DNA of 64,000 bases from the NCBI RefSeq assembly GCF_003892345.1, contig NZ_RRUE01000001.1, positions 1,566,078 through 1,630,077 on the forward strand. The letters are read 5' to 3'. Each line of letters begins with the position of its first letter. Positions within the stretch are counted from its first letter, which is position 1. The position numbers were made by a program, and so were the translations under genes. This document shows, one piece after another, positions 42,812-52,692 of this stretch. This stretch comes from Lautropia dentalis (lineage in GTDB: Bacteria; Pseudomonadota; Gammaproteobacteria; Burkholderiales; Burkholderiaceae_E). The notes under the pieces were generated by a model. That model was not told the origin of the DNA. It did not search any database and was given only the letters and a program-made list of their open reading frames with translations.

Positions 42812-45433
42812 ATGCGTATAGAAAAACTCACCACCCAGTTCCAGCAGGCCCTGTCCGATGCACAGAGCCTGGCCGTCTCGGCCGACAATCCCTACATGGA
42901 GCCGGTACACGTGCTGGCCGCCATCATCGCCCAGCCGGACGGTTCCGGCCGTGCGCTGCTGGAGCGCGCCGGCGTGCGCATCTCGGTGCTCAAGCACTCG
43001 GTCGATGCCGCGCTGAAGAGCCTGCCGCAGGTCAGCGGGCAGTCCGGCCAGCCGCAGGTCAGCCGCGAGCTGCTCAAGCTGCTCAACCAGGCCGAAAAGG
43101 ATGCCGAAAAACGCGGCGACCAGTTCGTGGCCATCGAGATGTTCCTGCTGGCCCTCACCGACGGTGACGGTCGCCAGGGCGGCGAGGCCGGCCGGCTGCT
43201 CGTTCAGGCGGGCCTGACCCACAAGTCGCTGCAGGCGGCGGTCGATGCCGTGCGCGGCGGCCAGGCCGTGGAGTCGCAGGACGCCGAAGGCCAGCGCGAG
43301 GCGCTCAAGAAATACACGACGGACCTCACCGAGCGGGCTCGCCAGGGCAAGCTCGACCCGGTCATCGGCCGTGACGACGAGATTCGCCGCACCATCCAGA
43401 TCCTGCAGCGCCGTTCCAAGAACAACCCCGTGCTGATCGGTGAGCCCGGCGTGGGCAAGACCGCCATCGTCGAAGGGCTGGCGCAGCGCATCGTCAATGG
43501 CGAAGTGCCCGACTCGCTGAAGAACAAGCGCGTGCTGGCACTCGACATGGCCGCGCTGCTGGCCGGTGCCAAGTACCGTGGCGAATTCGAGGAACGCCTG
43601 AAGGCGGTGCTCAAGGACATCGCGGCCGACGAGGGGCGCACCATCGTCTTCATCGACGAGATCCACACCATGGTCGGTGCCGGCAAGACCGATGGCGCCA
43701 TGGACGCGGGCAACATGCTCAAGCCGGCGCTCTCGCGCGGCGAGCTGCACTGCGTCGGTGCCACCACGCTGGACGAATACCGCAAGTACATCGAGAAGGA
43801 TGCCGCGCTGGAGCGTCGCTTCCAGAAGGTGCTGGTGGGCGAGCCATCGGTGGAATCGACCATTGCCATCCTGCGCGGCCTGCAGGAACGCTACGAGATT
43901 CACCACGGCGTGGAGATCACCGACCCGGCCATCGTGGCCGCGGCCGAGCTGTCCAACCGCTATATCACCGACCGCTTCCTGCCCGACAAGGCCATCGACC
44001 TGATCGACGAGGCCGCCTCGCGCATCAAGATGGAAATCGACTCCAAGCCCGAGGTGATGGACCGCCTGGACCGCCGGCTGATCCAGCTCAAGATCGAGCG
44101 GGAGGCCGTGCGCAAGGAAACCGATGACGCCTCCAAAAAGCGCCTGGAGCTGATCGAGCAGGAAATCAACCGGATCAGCAAGGAATACGCCGACTACGAG
44201 GAAATCCTCAAGGCCGAGAAGGCCGCCGTGCAGGGCAGTGCGCAGATCAAGGGCGAGATCGACCAGCTGCGTGCGCAGATGGCCGAACTGCAGCGCAAGG
44301 GCCAGTATGAAAAACTGGCCGAGCTGCAGTATGGCAAGCTGCCCGAGCTGGAAAAACGCCTGGCCGAAGTCAACGACGCCGAGAAGAACCTCAAGGAAGA
44401 CGAGGCTGCTGCCAGCGGCAAGCCGAAGCTGCTGCGCACGGTGGTGGGCGCCGAGGAAATTGCCGAAGTGGTCTCGCGTGCCACGGGCATTCCCGTGTCC
44501 AAGATGATGGAAGGCGAGCGCGAAAAACTGCTCAAGATGGAAGAAGAGCTGCACAAGCGGGTGGTTGGCCAGGACGAGGCCGTCACGCTGGTGTCCGACG
44601 CCATCCGCCGTTCGCGTGCAGGGCTTGCCGACCCCAACCGGCCGTGGGGCTCCTTCCTGTTCCTGGGGCCCACCGGCGTGGGCAAGACGGAGCTTTGCAA
44701 GGCGCTGGCCCGCTTCATGTTCGATTCGGAAGACCATCTCATCCGCATCGACATGAGCGAATTTATGGAGAAACACTCGGTAGCCCGCCTGATCGGGGCG
44801 CCTCCGGGCTACGTGGGCTATGAAGAGGGTGGCTACCTGACCGAGGCCGTGCGGCGCAACCCGTACAGCGTGATCCTGCTCGACGAAATCGAGAAGGCGC
44901 ACGCCGACGTGTTCAACATCCTGCTGCAGGTGCTGGACGATGGTCGCCTGACCGATGGCCAGGGCCGCACCGTGGACTTCCGCAACACCGTGGTGGTGAT
45001 GACCAGCAACATCGGTTCGGCCGAAATCCAGCGCCTCTCTGCCGACCGGACGCTGAACGACCCGGACGTGATCAAGGAGGCCGTGATGGGCGAGCTGCGC
45101 CAGCACTTCCGGCCCGAGTTCATCAACCGGATCGACGAGGTGGTGGTCTTCCATGGTCTGGATGCCAAACACATCCGCAGCATCGCCGGTATCCAGCTCA
45201 AGAGCCTGGAAAAACGCCTGGGTGAACGCGACCTGAAACTCTCGGTCAGCGAGGCGGCGCTGGACGAGCTGGCCAAGGTGGGCTTCGACCCGCTGTATGG
45301 GGCCCGGCCGCTGAAACGCGCCATCCAGCAGAAGCTGGAAAACCCCATTGCCAAACAGGTGCTGGAAGGCAAATATCCCCCGGGGGCGACCATTCCGGTG
45401 GACTTCCGTGACGGGGCGTTCACCTTCGCCTGA
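42812..45433 (+). CDS. clpB: ATP-dependent chaperone ClpB
   Basis: Hexameric AAA+ disaggregase of 873 residues that, with DnaK, rescues aggregated proteins after heat stress. The N-terminal Clp-N repeats (1-150), first AAA+ module with Walker [12 protein letters not shown], the coiled-coil middle domain (about 405-530, [18 protein letters not shown]), and second module with [11 protein letters not shown] and MTSNIGS are complete. The middle domain separates it from ClpA. It has its own sigma-32 promoter and its own terminator. Confidence 0.98.
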   Translation: MRIEKLTTQFQQALSDAQSLAVSADNPYMEPVHVLAAIIAQPDGSGRALLERAGVRISVLKHSVDAALKSLPQVSGQSGQPQVSRELLKLLNQAEKDAEKRGDQFVAIEMFLLALTDGDGRQGGEAGRLLVQAGLTHKSLQAAVDAVRGGQAVESQDAEGQREALKKYTTDLTERARQGKLDPVIGRDDEIRRTIQILQRRSKNNPVLIGEPGVGKTAIVEGLAQRIVNGEVPDSLKNKRVLALDMAALLAGAKYRGEFEERLKAVLKDIAADEGRTIVFIDEIHTMVGAGKTDGAMDAGNMLKPALSRGELHCVGATTLDEYRKYIEKDAALERRFQKVLVGEPSVESTIAILRGLQERYEIHHGVEITDPAIVAAAELSNRYITDRFLPDKAIDLIDEAASRIKMEIDSKPEVMDRLDRRLIQLKIEREAVRKETDDASKKRLELIEQEINRISKEYADYEEILKAEKAAVQGSAQIKGEIDQLRAQMAELQRKGQYEKLAELQYGKLPELEKRLAEVNDAEKNLKEDEAAASGKPKLLRTVVGAEEIAEVVSRATGIPVSKMMEGEREKLLKMEEELHKRVVGQDEAVTLVSDAIRRSRAGLADPNRPWGSFLFLGPTGVGKTELCKALARFMFDSEDHLIRIDMSEFMEKHSVARLIGAPPGYVGYEEGGYLTEAVRRNPYSVILLDEIEKAHADVFNILLQVLDDGRLTDGQGRTVDFRNTVVVMTSNIGSAEIQRLSADRTLNDPDVIKEAVMGELRQHFRPEFINRIDEVVVFHGLDAKHIRSIAGIQLKSLEKRLGERDLKLSVSEAALDELAKVGFDPLYGARPLKRAIQQKLENPIAKQVLEGKYPPGATIPVDFRDGAFTFA

Positions 45434-45592
45434 TGCAGGAATCCGGGCCGGGCAGGGTACTGCCCGGCTCGGGGGCGGGACAGGCAGCGCGTGCCCTCCA
45501 TCATGAATCAGGTAGCCATGCCAATCAGGCTCCCTGTCCGGAAGCCCCTGAAGCTCCTGTCCTGCTATCAGCTCCCTTTGACAGCACAACAG

Positions 45593-45620
45593 CCCGGCCC
45601 GTGTGCCGGGTTTGTTTTTT
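45593..45620 (+). terminator. Intrinsic terminator of clpB
   Basis: CCCGGC (45593-45598), loop CCGTGT, GCCGGG (45605-45610), followed by TTTGTTTTTT. Confidence 0.9.
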
Positions 45621-45764
45621 GTGTCGCGGCCTGGCGCTGCCAGATGGCGTTTTCTGGCTCATCCCGATCAGGGGCTCGAGCGCTCGCACACTTTTGCAGG
45701 GATGCTTTGGAGCATGGCCATCTCATGACGGTACGTTCATGCCATTCCCGGTGTCATGGTTGTA

Positions 45765-45784
45765 CCCGGCAAAACCGGTAGGGG
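45765..45784 (+). repeat. Shared upstream 20-mer of the lipoprotein paralogues, copy 1
   Basis: CCCGGCAAAACCGGTAGGGG; the partner at 50107-50126 differs at one base. Located 266 bp before the first lipoprotein gene. Confidence 0.6.
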
Positions 45785-45935
45785 GTCCGCGCTGACAGAA
45801 TGTGATTTTCTGGTCTGGCGATTCTGCATTTTCGTTGTGTTGTTCACACCCGCAGGACATGACAGGCATCCGTTCGTTATTTGCCGGACATCATGCAGGC
45901 TTTGCTGCATTGAATTGAAATAAAAACAATCATAA

Positions 45936-45955
45936 CGTCACAATTGCGCGTGACG
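45936..45955. promoter_or_regulatory. Operator-like inverted repeat
   Basis: CGTCAC (45936-45941) and GTGACG (45950-45955) flank AATTGCGC, about 95 bp before the first lipoprotein gene and next to an AT-rich stretch. The binding protein is unknown. Confidence 0.4.
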
Positions 45956-46049
45956 AACGGTGGTCGGGCGTCAACCGGTTTTCATTTTCTGACCATGATG
46001 TCTGAATTAGCATGGCCGCTCCATTCACGAACAGGAGCAGGTCAAGACC

Positions 46050-47948
46050 ATGCTGATCAAGGCAAATTCCTCAACCGCACCCGCAACCAGACCCCTGTTG
46101 GGGACGGCGCTGCTGGCACTGGTGCTGGCGGGTTGTGGTGGGGGTTCCGACGGTGGCGGTACCAGTGATGCTGGTGCCAGCGATGCGGGGGCGATCACGC
46201 CCAAGACCGTGGCGAACGGGGCTCATCAGGACACCTCCAGCGCCAGTGGCGCTGCGGACAGCGGGCATGCCGCGGCCGGTGCCGATGGCCAGAATGCTGC
46301 CCAGAACGGCGGAAATGCCGCGCCTGCAGATGGCAGTGCCGGTGCAGCGGCACAGCCCGCCAGCGGCGCAACGCCCATTACCGAGGCGGGTATCAGTACC
46401 GAACTGTTCGCGCAGATTCTGAGCACGCAGACCGCCTATGTGAAGCTGGGTCAGCGTGACATCCCGATCATGTATGGGTACCGGGCTGCGGAGCTGGAAA
46501 GTACGAACGATGGTCAGCGCCCGCCGACACTCGACAAATGGAAGGAGAGCGGTGCGGCAGATTTCGTGTCGTACCAGCAGCCGGTCGATGGCAAATTCGT
46601 GGTCGAATCCTGGGGCCTGGATCGCAACCGCGACAAGGAAAAACCCGAAGGCGAACATATCAGCGCCCGCGCCTTCTTCGGATATGCTTTCCCGAAAGCA
46701 GGCGATGCGGCCGGTGGGCGTGTGACCCTGACGAGCGAAGCCGAACTGAAATACGGCTACCAGCAGGCCCAGGGCGGTGGCACGGAATATCGTGAAACCC
46801 TGCCGCTGAAGGCCGATGCCGACAAGGTCATCCCGCGTGATGGCGTCATTGCCTTCAATGAGCCTGTGCAGACCTGGAGAGACGCAGGTGGTCCGTTACC
46901 GCAGATGACTTTCGGCGGCCTGCTGGAGCTGCGTATCGAAAAAGGGGATGCCGCAGATGAGGTGTTGTTCTGCCTCGAGCAGCGTTCCAGAAGCCTTCCG
47001 CAATCCGTGGATACCAGTGGCAACCCTGGCGGGCCAACGCGTGCGGATGTGCAACGCAAGGTCTGCAGCGAATGGCAGGTGCCGGCCACCTGGAAACCGC
47101 AGCAGAAACTGATCTATCGCGGTATCTACGTGATGGATGACCTGGCGACGGATGACAGTGGCAATCCGGAGCTGATCCATTTCTATCACACGAAACCAGA
47201 GCGCTCCGGACGCGCGGCGTCTGCCAGCGACGCAGCTGCGGCCGGTAACGCCGGTGCCGCTGCGCAGCCGGCCGGCCAGGCCAGCGCCTCTGCGGAAGCA
47301 ACGGCTGACGTCACGGCGTCCATCACGCAACCGCCTGCCGATGCAACCGCGGTAGCCAGCGCGGCTGCCCAGGCCGACAGCAGGGGCAACGGCGCCCTGT
47401 CCGTCGACACCTCGTCCGGTGCGGCAGCCATTGCAGCACAGCAGAACGGTGGGGCGGCAGGCGATGCAGCCCAGGCCGGTGCCGCTGCGGGCAACGCAGC
47501 CCAGAATGGTGCTGCAGCCGGCAATGCTGCCCAAACGGGTGCCACGGCTGACCAGGCTGCAAACCAGAGTGGTGCTGCCGCGGGTGCTGCGGCCCAGCCC
47601 GCTGCTTCCGGTGACGCTGCTGCCCAGCCTGCTCCGGCTGCCAAACCGGATGCTGCTGCGCCGGCTGCAGATGGCGCTGCGCATGCGGCTGATACGTCTG
47701 CCGCAGCCGCCTCCGGATCGCAGCATGCTGCAGGTGACACGCATGTGGCAACCGGGCATGATGCCGGTAACCAGCACGGCGCCGACAGTGGCAAGCATGA
47801 TGCCGACAGTGGCAAGCACGGCGCCGACAGTGACAAACATGAAGGCGACGGTGACAGGCATGGCGCCAGCGGTGACAAACACGACGTCGGTGACAAACAC
47901 GATGATGGCGATGACGACGACGAAGACCGGGACGATGAAACGACCTGA
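46050..47948 (+). CDS. Ala-rich lipoprotein with His/Asp repeat tail (paralogue 1)
   Basis: Lipoprotein of 632 residues; lipobox LVLAGC with Cys 29. I do not recognise the family. A Gly/Ala/Asp-rich spacer (30-110) precedes a folded core (about 112-390) with EAGISTELFAQILSTQTAYV, DKVIPRDGVIAFNEPVQTW and two cysteines (308, 339) also found in the paralogue, probably a disulfide. Then comes a 180-residue Ala-rich region with NGAAAGNAAQ-type repeats. The tail (about 577-632) has six GADSGKH-like repeats and an acidic end, likely metal-binding. It is surface or periplasmic. Its terminator is directly followed by a group II intron. Confidence 0.8.
   Translation: MLIKANSSTAPATRPLLGTALLALVLAGCGGGSDGGGTSDAGASDAGAITPKTVANGAHQDTSSASGAADSGHAAAGADGQNAAQNGGNAAPADGSAGAAAQPASGATPITEAGISTELFAQILSTQTAYVKLGQRDIPIMYGYRAAELESTNDGQRPPTLDKWKESGAADFVSYQQPVDGKFVVESWGLDRNRDKEKPEGEHISARAFFGYAFPKAGDAAGGRVTLTSEAELKYGYQQAQGGGTEYRETLPLKADADKVIPRDGVIAFNEPVQTWRDAGGPLPQMTFGGLLELRIEKGDAADEVLFCLEQRSRSLPQSVDTSGNPGGPTRADVQRKVCSEWQVPATWKPQQKLIYRGIYVMDDLATDDSGNPELIHFYHTKPERSGRAASASDAAAAGNAGAAAQPAGQASASAEATADVTASITQPPADATAVASAAAQADSRGNGALSVDTSSGAAAIAAQQNGGAAGDAAQAGAAAGNAAQNGAAAGNAAQTGATADQAANQSGAAAGAAAQPAASGDAAAQPAPAAKPDAAAPAADGAAHAADTSAAAASGSQHAAGDTHVATGHDAGNQHGADSGKHDADSGKHGADSDKHEGDGDRHGASGDKHDVGDKHDDGDDDDEDRDDETT
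47778..47900 (+). repeat. 21-bp coding repeat of the lipoprotein tail
   Basis: Five 21-bp units (from 47778, 47799, 47820, 47841, 47862) and one of 18 bp (47883-47900). Each encodes a heptapeptide ending in His, such as GADSGKH. The units diverge toward the 3' end. Confidence 0.85.
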
Positions 47949-48033
47949 GCGTTCGTGAGCCGATAACCGGCCTCTTCTGGCCGGTATGTCGCCGGTGGCC
48001 TGAAGCGTTTTGTCGTGACAGGCCATTTCCCTG

Positions 48034-48068
48034 AACCCGCCGGGAGGATGCGTTCTCCGGCGGGTTTT
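48034..48068 (+). terminator. Intrinsic terminator of lipoprotein 1, target of the group II intron
   Basis: AACCCGCCGG (48034-48043) pairs with CCGGCGGGTT (48057-48066), followed by TTTT (48065-48068). The intron begins four bases later. Confidence 0.9.
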
Positions 48069-48072
48069 GCGT

Positions 48073-49935
48073 GTGCGCCCAGCATGGGCGCACACCTGCG
48101 GGTGCAAGTCCCGCCACAAGCTGGCCACAGTGAGTGAAGTGAAGCGCAACTGCACAAGGGCGACCGAGTGTGGGAAGGAAGCGTGGAGCGTAATCTGCGG
48201 GCCGATGTACAAGAACCGGATACAAGGCGTTGCCGAGCAGGGCGAACGGGCATGTAACCGCGAAGCTCTTGTGGCCAAGGCGAGGTGACGTAAATCCGGC
48301 GGTCGTGCAGAGAAGGTGTGCGTTCTTACCTGGGGAGATCTCGCCTTATGCTCGAAAGGGCGACGGTGTCGAGCCGGAGCGAGAAGTCAGCAGAGGTCGT
48401 AGTAGCAGGACCAGCCCCATGATGGGACACAGGTCAGGCGAAGGACCGAACGAGAGGATGTGTTGACAGGATCATGTCGATGTCAAAGGCCATGCATCAG
48501 AAGCCTGCACGAGTGGGGCGACATGCAGTGAGTAGGGGTGAAGCCCCGAGGGGCGCATGTCGTGATGAAGCCTGCGGCCCGCGACATGACACCGAAGACA
48601 CAGGAGCAGGGCTGCTCGATGCAGTTCTGGAAAGAGCCAACATGCAGCGGGCGTGGAGGCGGGTGAAGGCCAATCGGGGAACGGCCGGTGTGGATGGTCT
48701 GGACATCGACCAGACAGCCCGGCAGCTCAAGACCGAATGGCCGCGAATCCGCGAAGCACTGTTGCAGGGGACGTACCGGCCCAGCCCGGTACGACGGGTC
48801 ATGATTCCGAAGCCGGGAGGTGGACAGCGAGAGCTGGGCATCCCGACGGTAACGGACAGACTGATCCAGCAGGCACTGCTGCAGGTACTGCAGCCGATGA
48901 TTGATCCGGGCTTCAGTGAACACAGCTACGGCTTTCGGCCGGGACGGCGTGCGCACGACGCGGTGTTGGCCGCGCAGTCGTACATCCAGTCCGGCAGGAA
49001 GATCGTGGTGGATGTCGATCTGGAGAAGTTCTTTGACCGGGTCAATCACGACATCCTGATGGATCGCGTCAGAAAGCGCATTGGAGATGATGGCGTATGC
49101 CGTCTGGTCCGGGCGTATCTGAACGCGGGAATCATGGATGGCGGCGTGGTCGTAGAGCGGCACGAGGGGACACCGCAAGGTGGACCGCTGTCGCCGCTGC
49201 TGGCCAACCTGCTGCTCGATGAGGTGGACAAGGCGCTGGAGGCGCGCGGGCATTGCTTCGTTCGGTATGCCGACGACTGTAACGTATATGTGCACAGTCG
49301 TCGGGCAGGCGAACGGGTGATGCAGCTGTTGCGCCGGCTGTACGGCAGGCTGCATTTGCGGATCAACGAATCCAAGAGTGCGGTGGCCAGCGTCTTCACT
49401 GGCCGCAAGTTTCTGGGCTTCAGCTTCTGGATGGCTCCGAAAGGGGTCGTCAAACGGAGGGTGGCCCGGAAAGCTGTGATGGCCTTCAGGCAGCGTGTGC
49501 GCTGGCTGACCCGCCGCAGTGGCGGACGCAGCATACAGCAGGTGGTCGATGGGCTTCGCCCATTGCTGCTGGGATGGAGAGCCTATTTCAGACTGGCGCA
49601 AACGACAGGCGTCTGGCGAGAGCTGGATGAATGGATACGTCACCGGCTGCGGGCCATCCAGCTCAGGCAGTGGAAGCGGGGCAAGACCATGTTCAGGGAG
49701 TTGTGCGCCATGGGCGCAAGCACGGAAGTGGCCCGGAAAGTGGCGGCAAACAGCCGGCGCTGGTGGCACAACAGTGCGATGCTGCTCAACAGCGTGCTGA
49801 CCCTGTCATGGTTCGACAGTCTTGGCCTGCCCCGTCTGGCATCATCCTGAATGTCCTCTCGAACCGCCCGGTGCGGACCCGCATGCCGGGTGGTGTGGCA
49901 GGGGTGCAGCCCAGAGGGCTGCCCCCTATGCCGAT
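48073..49935 (+). mobile_element. Group II intron, probably class C
   Basis: The 5' end GTGCGCCCAGCATGGGCG fits the GUGYG boundary (GTGTG at 48071 is an alternative). The 3' end has a domain V-like hairpin (from GAACCGCCCGG at 49860 to GCCGGGTGGTG), then domain VI with a bulged A in CCCCCTATGCC and a final GAT at 49935. About 1.86 kb including the RT gene. Insertion directly after a terminator and an RT without an endonuclease domain are the hallmarks of class C introns, which use terminators as targets. All parts look intact, so it may be active. Confidence 0.88.
48474..49850 (+). CDS. ltrA: Group II intron reverse transcriptase/maturase
   Basis: Protein of 458 residues encoded in domain IV of the intron. 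RT blocks: GTAGVDGLDIDQ, PSPVRRVMIPKPGGGQRELGIPTVTDRL, HSYGFRPGRRAHDA, VVDVDLEKFFDRVNHD, GTPQGGPLSPLLANLLLDEVD and the catalytic FVRYADDC (YADD at about 265). The maturase (X) domain follows (about 325-440). No H-N-H endonuclease domain is present, consistent with class C introns that insert into single-stranded or replicating DNA. It helps splicing and mediates retrotransposition. The first ~45 residues are poorly conserved; a second ATG lies at 48480. Confidence 0.95.
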   Translation: MSMSKAMHQKPARVGRHAVSRGEAPRGACRDEACGPRHDTEDTGAGLLDAVLERANMQRAWRRVKANRGTAGVDGLDIDQTARQLKTEWPRIREALLQGTYRPSPVRRVMIPKPGGGQRELGIPTVTDRLIQQALLQVLQPMIDPGFSEHSYGFRPGRRAHDAVLAAQSYIQSGRKIVVDVDLEKFFDRVNHDILMDRVRKRIGDDGVCRLVRAYLNAGIMDGGVVVERHEGTPQGGPLSPLLANLLLDEVDKALEARGHCFVRYADDCNVYVHSRRAGERVMQLLRRLYGRLHLRINESKSAVASVFTGRKFLGFSFWMAPKGVVKRRVARKAVMAFRQRVRWLTRRSGGRSIQQVVDGLRPLLLGWRAYFRLAQTTGVWRELDEWIRHRLRAIQLRQWKRGKTMFRELCAMGASTEVARKVAANSRRWWHNSAMLLNSVLTLSWFDSLGLPRLASS

Positions 49936-50053
49936 GAGCGGTGTGCGCTGCAGGAACGTTGTGTTTTCTGGCCGTCGGGTACATGGGCAAGGTGACCTCT
50001 TGCCTGTCCATTCCCCCGTACGCCGCAGAGGGCAGTACGCGGCAGGGACAGCA

Positions 50054-50084
50054 GGGGACGAGCAGGTTCATGAACGCGCACCAG
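50054..50084 (+). repeat. Dispersed repeat family 1, diverged copy
   Basis: GGGGACGAGCAGGTTC followed by ATGAACGCGCACCAG. Confidence 0.5.
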
Positions 50085-50106
50085 ATCGACAGGTCCATGG
50101 GAATTG

Positions 50107-50126
50107 CCCGGCAAAAACGGTAGGGG
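50107..50126 (+). repeat. Shared upstream 20-mer of the lipoprotein paralogues, copy 2
   Basis: CCCGGCAAAAACGGTAGGGG, 19 of 20 identical to 45765-45784, 490 bp before the second lipoprotein gene. Confidence 0.6.
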
Positions 50127-50325
50127 TATTGACGGCGCAAACATGAATTCAATTTGAAGAAAACATGAATTTTCCGGTGCGGGGCAGTGTCTGCAGGACC
50201 AGCCGGAAGGAGGCCACCTTTTGGGGCGCGCATGACCGTGCTCGGCGGGCCTGAAGCCATGGGTAGTTTGTGGCCCTGCTGTCTTGGGAGCCTTTGCAAA
50301 AAGCCCTGCCCATCCCAAAAAGGAG

Positions 50326-50364
50326 GTTTCGCGGTGACGAATGCGTCCATGACACGCGCCAGGC
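50326..50364 (+). repeat. Dispersed repeat family 1 copy
   Basis: GTTTCGCGGTGACGAATGC then GTCCATGACACGCGCCAGGC; nearly identical over about 37 bp to the copy at 37035-37070, with similarity continuing upstream. Confidence 0.8.
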
Positions 50365-50615
50365 AATAAGCAATGCGTGATGAACGCATGGCAGAAGCGC
50401 CGCATTGCCAGAAAACGAACACAACGAAATGTGTGCAAACACTGTCATAAATGGTTGCCGGTCAAGTTATGGGTTTTCCCGTGTGGAGGTGGAAGCTCAA
50501 TTAGCATCGCTGGCTGATGAAGGGGAAGCGGACGGAAACAAACATCGATCCATATTTTTGCTCCCCCTTTTTTTCATCCCTATCCACAGATTTCACGACA
50601 CGGAGGCCTCACCTC

Positions 50616-52586
50616 ATGCCGATCAAGCCACACACTTCAACCCCGCCCGCCACCAGGCCCTTGGTCGGCGCGGCCCTGCTTGCGCTGGCGCTGGCAGGGT
50701 GCGGCGGGTCCAGCAGTGGTGATTCCGGTGGCGCCGGTGCCAGCGATGCTGGTGCCATCACGCCGAAAACCAATGGCTCGCATGCATCCAGCGGGGGCGA
50801 TGCGGCCGCCGCCGGCAGCCAGAATGCCGCTCAGAACGGAAACGCTGCGTCGTCGGGTGACAGCAACGCCGATGCAACGTCCAAACCCGCCAGCGGTGCA
50901 ACGCCCGTGACCGAAGCGGGCATCAGCACGGAGCTGTTCGAGCAGATGCTGAGCACGCAGACGGCCTATGTGATGGTCGGGCCGCATGCGGTTCCGATTT
51001 CTGCAGGCTATGCGGCCGAACAGCTCAGAGGATGGGACCCGAATACCCAGACCGTCGATCGCAACGACTGGGGTGATCCAGGCAACCCCAACAGCCGGGC
51101 AGATATCCTGTCCTACCAGTACACGGGGGGTGATCGCTTCTTCCAGACGGTTCGTGACTACGACAGCACGGGCAAGCGAACCGAGGAACAGCATCACCTG
51201 TACAGCGAAAGCTCGTTCGGTGTCGTTTTTGCCAAGGAAGGCGAATCGCGCGACCAGCGGCTGACCATCAAGACCGATGCGACGATCAAATATGGCACCA
51301 AACCCGGAAGCCACGAGCTGACCGAAACGGATAATCTGACCGCCCCGGCCGATAAAGTCATTCCTCGCGATGGCGTGGTGCCGTTCGATCAGCCCGTCCA
51401 GGAATGGACGGGGCCGGACGAAGCGGGCCCTGATGGCCACCAGTGGGGGCCTGCCTGGATGAAACTGACCGTCGAGAAAGGCGATGCTTCCGATGAAGTG
51501 CAACTGTGCCTGTACAGCTACAGTCTCAAGAAGGCCAAGGAAGGCAACAATGTACCGCCCAACCCCCGGGGAGATCTGCAGCGCAAGGTCTGCAGCGAGT
51601 GGCAGGTTGCCAATGACTGGACCAGCTCGCAGCGGCTGACCTATCGCGGGATTTTCGTGGAGGAGGACAACACCACGGCAGATATCCCGAATCAGGAGAA
51701 CAGCTGGTACTTCCGCACCAGACCCGAGCCGGCAGGCCGGGACGCCACGACCGGCAGTAACGGTGGCGCGGCGGCCGGTGGCAGCAGCACCGAAACGGTG
51801 ACCCAGGCGCTGACCAATCCGCCGGCGGTGGCAACCGAGGGTGCCCGTATCGCCCAGACCCAGGGCGCCGGTGCGCTCTCCGTCAGCACGGCATCGGGTG
51901 CTGCTCTGGTCGCTTCCCGTCAGTCCAGTGCGGGTGGAGATGCGTCCGGGCAATCCGGGTCGGGGACGGGCGGTGAGGCCGCCCAGCAGTCAGGCGCCGC
52001 CGCGACGCCGTCCACGGGAGGCGCCGCATCCGGAACGGATACTGCCAAACCTGACGCCGCTGCCCAGCAGGGCTCCGCTGCGCAGGGTGATGCTGCCCAG
52101 ACCACCCCGGCCGCTGACGCCACGGCGAAACCGGACGCTGCTGCCCAGACCGCACCGGCCACGGATGCAGCCGCCAAACCGGGCGCTGCAGCGCCTGCTG
52201 CCGACGCCACCACCCCGGCACCTGCCGATGGTGCCGCGGCGAAACCCGACGCGGCTGCCCAGCCCGCTCCTGCGGCCGATGCAGCCCAGCCTGCAGGCGA
52301 TGCCGCGACCGCGCCGGCAACCGGCAATGCAGCGCCCGCCCCTGCGGCTGATGCCACGCCGGCAACGGGTGATGCCGCCGCCAACCCGGCGCCTGCCGCC
52401 CCCGCAACGGGCAATGCCTCGACCGGCAACGCTGCCAATGGTGAGGCCGGCGCCGATGCGGCCGTACCGGCCGATGAGCCGCAAAGCAGCTCGCTGCCGG
52501 CTTCCTCGGCACATCACACCGATGCCAGCACCTCGGCCAACGACAACCCGCCGGACAGTGATCCGATTGGTGCGCTGGTCAAGTGA
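50616..52586 (+). CDS. Ala-rich lipoprotein (paralogue 2)
   Basis: Lipoprotein of about 656 residues, paralogue of the gene at 46050: same signal peptide pattern (Cys 29), GAITPKT, EAGISTELFEQMLSTQTAYV, DKVIPRDGVVPFDQPVQEW, RKVCSEWQV and the same two cysteines (298, 326). The core ends near 380 and is followed by about 250 residues of Ala/Pro/Asp/Thr repeats (AAKPDAAAQ-like) and a short polar tail. It lacks the His repeats of paralogue 1. The ATG at 50616 is chosen for the signal peptide; the upstream frame is not conserved. Function unknown; an elongated surface or periplasmic protein is likely. Confidence 0.8.
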   Translation: MPIKPHTSTPPATRPLVGAALLALALAGCGGSSSGDSGGAGASDAGAITPKTNGSHASSGGDAAAAGSQNAAQNGNAASSGDSNADATSKPASGATPVTEAGISTELFEQMLSTQTAYVMVGPHAVPISAGYAAEQLRGWDPNTQTVDRNDWGDPGNPNSRADILSYQYTGGDRFFQTVRDYDSTGKRTEEQHHLYSESSFGVVFAKEGESRDQRLTIKTDATIKYGTKPGSHELTETDNLTAPADKVIPRDGVVPFDQPVQEWTGPDEAGPDGHQWGPAWMKLTVEKGDASDEVQLCLYSYSLKKAKEGNNVPPNPRGDLQRKVCSEWQVANDWTSSQRLTYRGIFVEEDNTTADIPNQENSWYFRTRPEPAGRDATTGSNGGAAAGGSSTETVTQALTNPPAVATEGARIAQTQGAGALSVSTASGAALVASRQSSAGGDASGQSGSGTGGEAAQQSGAAATPSTGGAASGTDTAKPDAAAQQGSAAQGDAAQTTPAADATAKPDAAAQTAPATDAAAKPGAAAPAADATTPAPADGAAAKPDAAAQPAPAADAAQPAGDAATAPATGNAAPAPAADATPATGDAAANPAPAAPATGNASTGNAANGEAGADAAVPADEPQSSSLPASSAHHTDASTSANDNPPDSDPIGALVK

Positions 52587-52651
52587 TGATCCTGGAGCCG
52601 TCTGACTGAACCCGCCTTCCGGGGCACTCCCTGGTCAGACTGTCGTACCGA

Positions 52652-52692
52652 AACCCGCTGCAGCGTCATGATGGCCTGCGGCGGGTTCTTTC
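52652..52692 (+). terminator. Intrinsic terminator of lipoprotein 2
   Basis: AACCCGCTGCAG (52652-52663) and CTGCGGCGGGTT (52676-52687) form a 12-bp stem with one mismatch, then a short T-rich tail. Similar in stem sequence to the terminator after paralogue 1 but without an intron. Confidence 0.75.

Larger units (their letters stand above)
45434..46049. other. 616-bp gap between clpB and the first Ala-rich lipoprotein
   Basis: Contains the clpB terminator (45593-45620), a 20-bp sequence shared with the upstream region of the paralogous lipoprotein gene (45765-45784), an AT-rich stretch (45900-45935) and a dyad CGTCAC/GTGACG (45936-45955). A 96-codon open frame at 45491-45781 has no recognisable protein features and spans the terminator, so I do not call it. 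Confidence 0.55.
49936..50615. other. 680-bp gap between intron and second lipoprotein
   Basis: Contains a diverged and a good copy of repeat family 1 (50054-50084, 50326-50364), the 20-mer shared with paralogue 1 (50107-50126), and the twice-occurring AAACATGAATT (50139-50149, 50162-50172). No credible gene. Confidence 0.55.

Noticed and set aside
42785-45589. Open frame of about 930 codons antisense to clpB
   Set aside because: clpB is unmistakable on the plus strand and the opposite frame has only low-information sequence; it exists because of GC-biased codon use.
45491-45781. 96-codon gene after clpB
   Set aside because: It spans the clpB terminator, has no ribosome-binding site of note and an unusual Cys/Arg/Pro composition.
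48073-49935. Reverse transcriptase as part of a retron or defence system
   Set aside because: Clear 5' GUGCG and 3' domain V/VI sequences and a maturase domain mark it as a group II intron.
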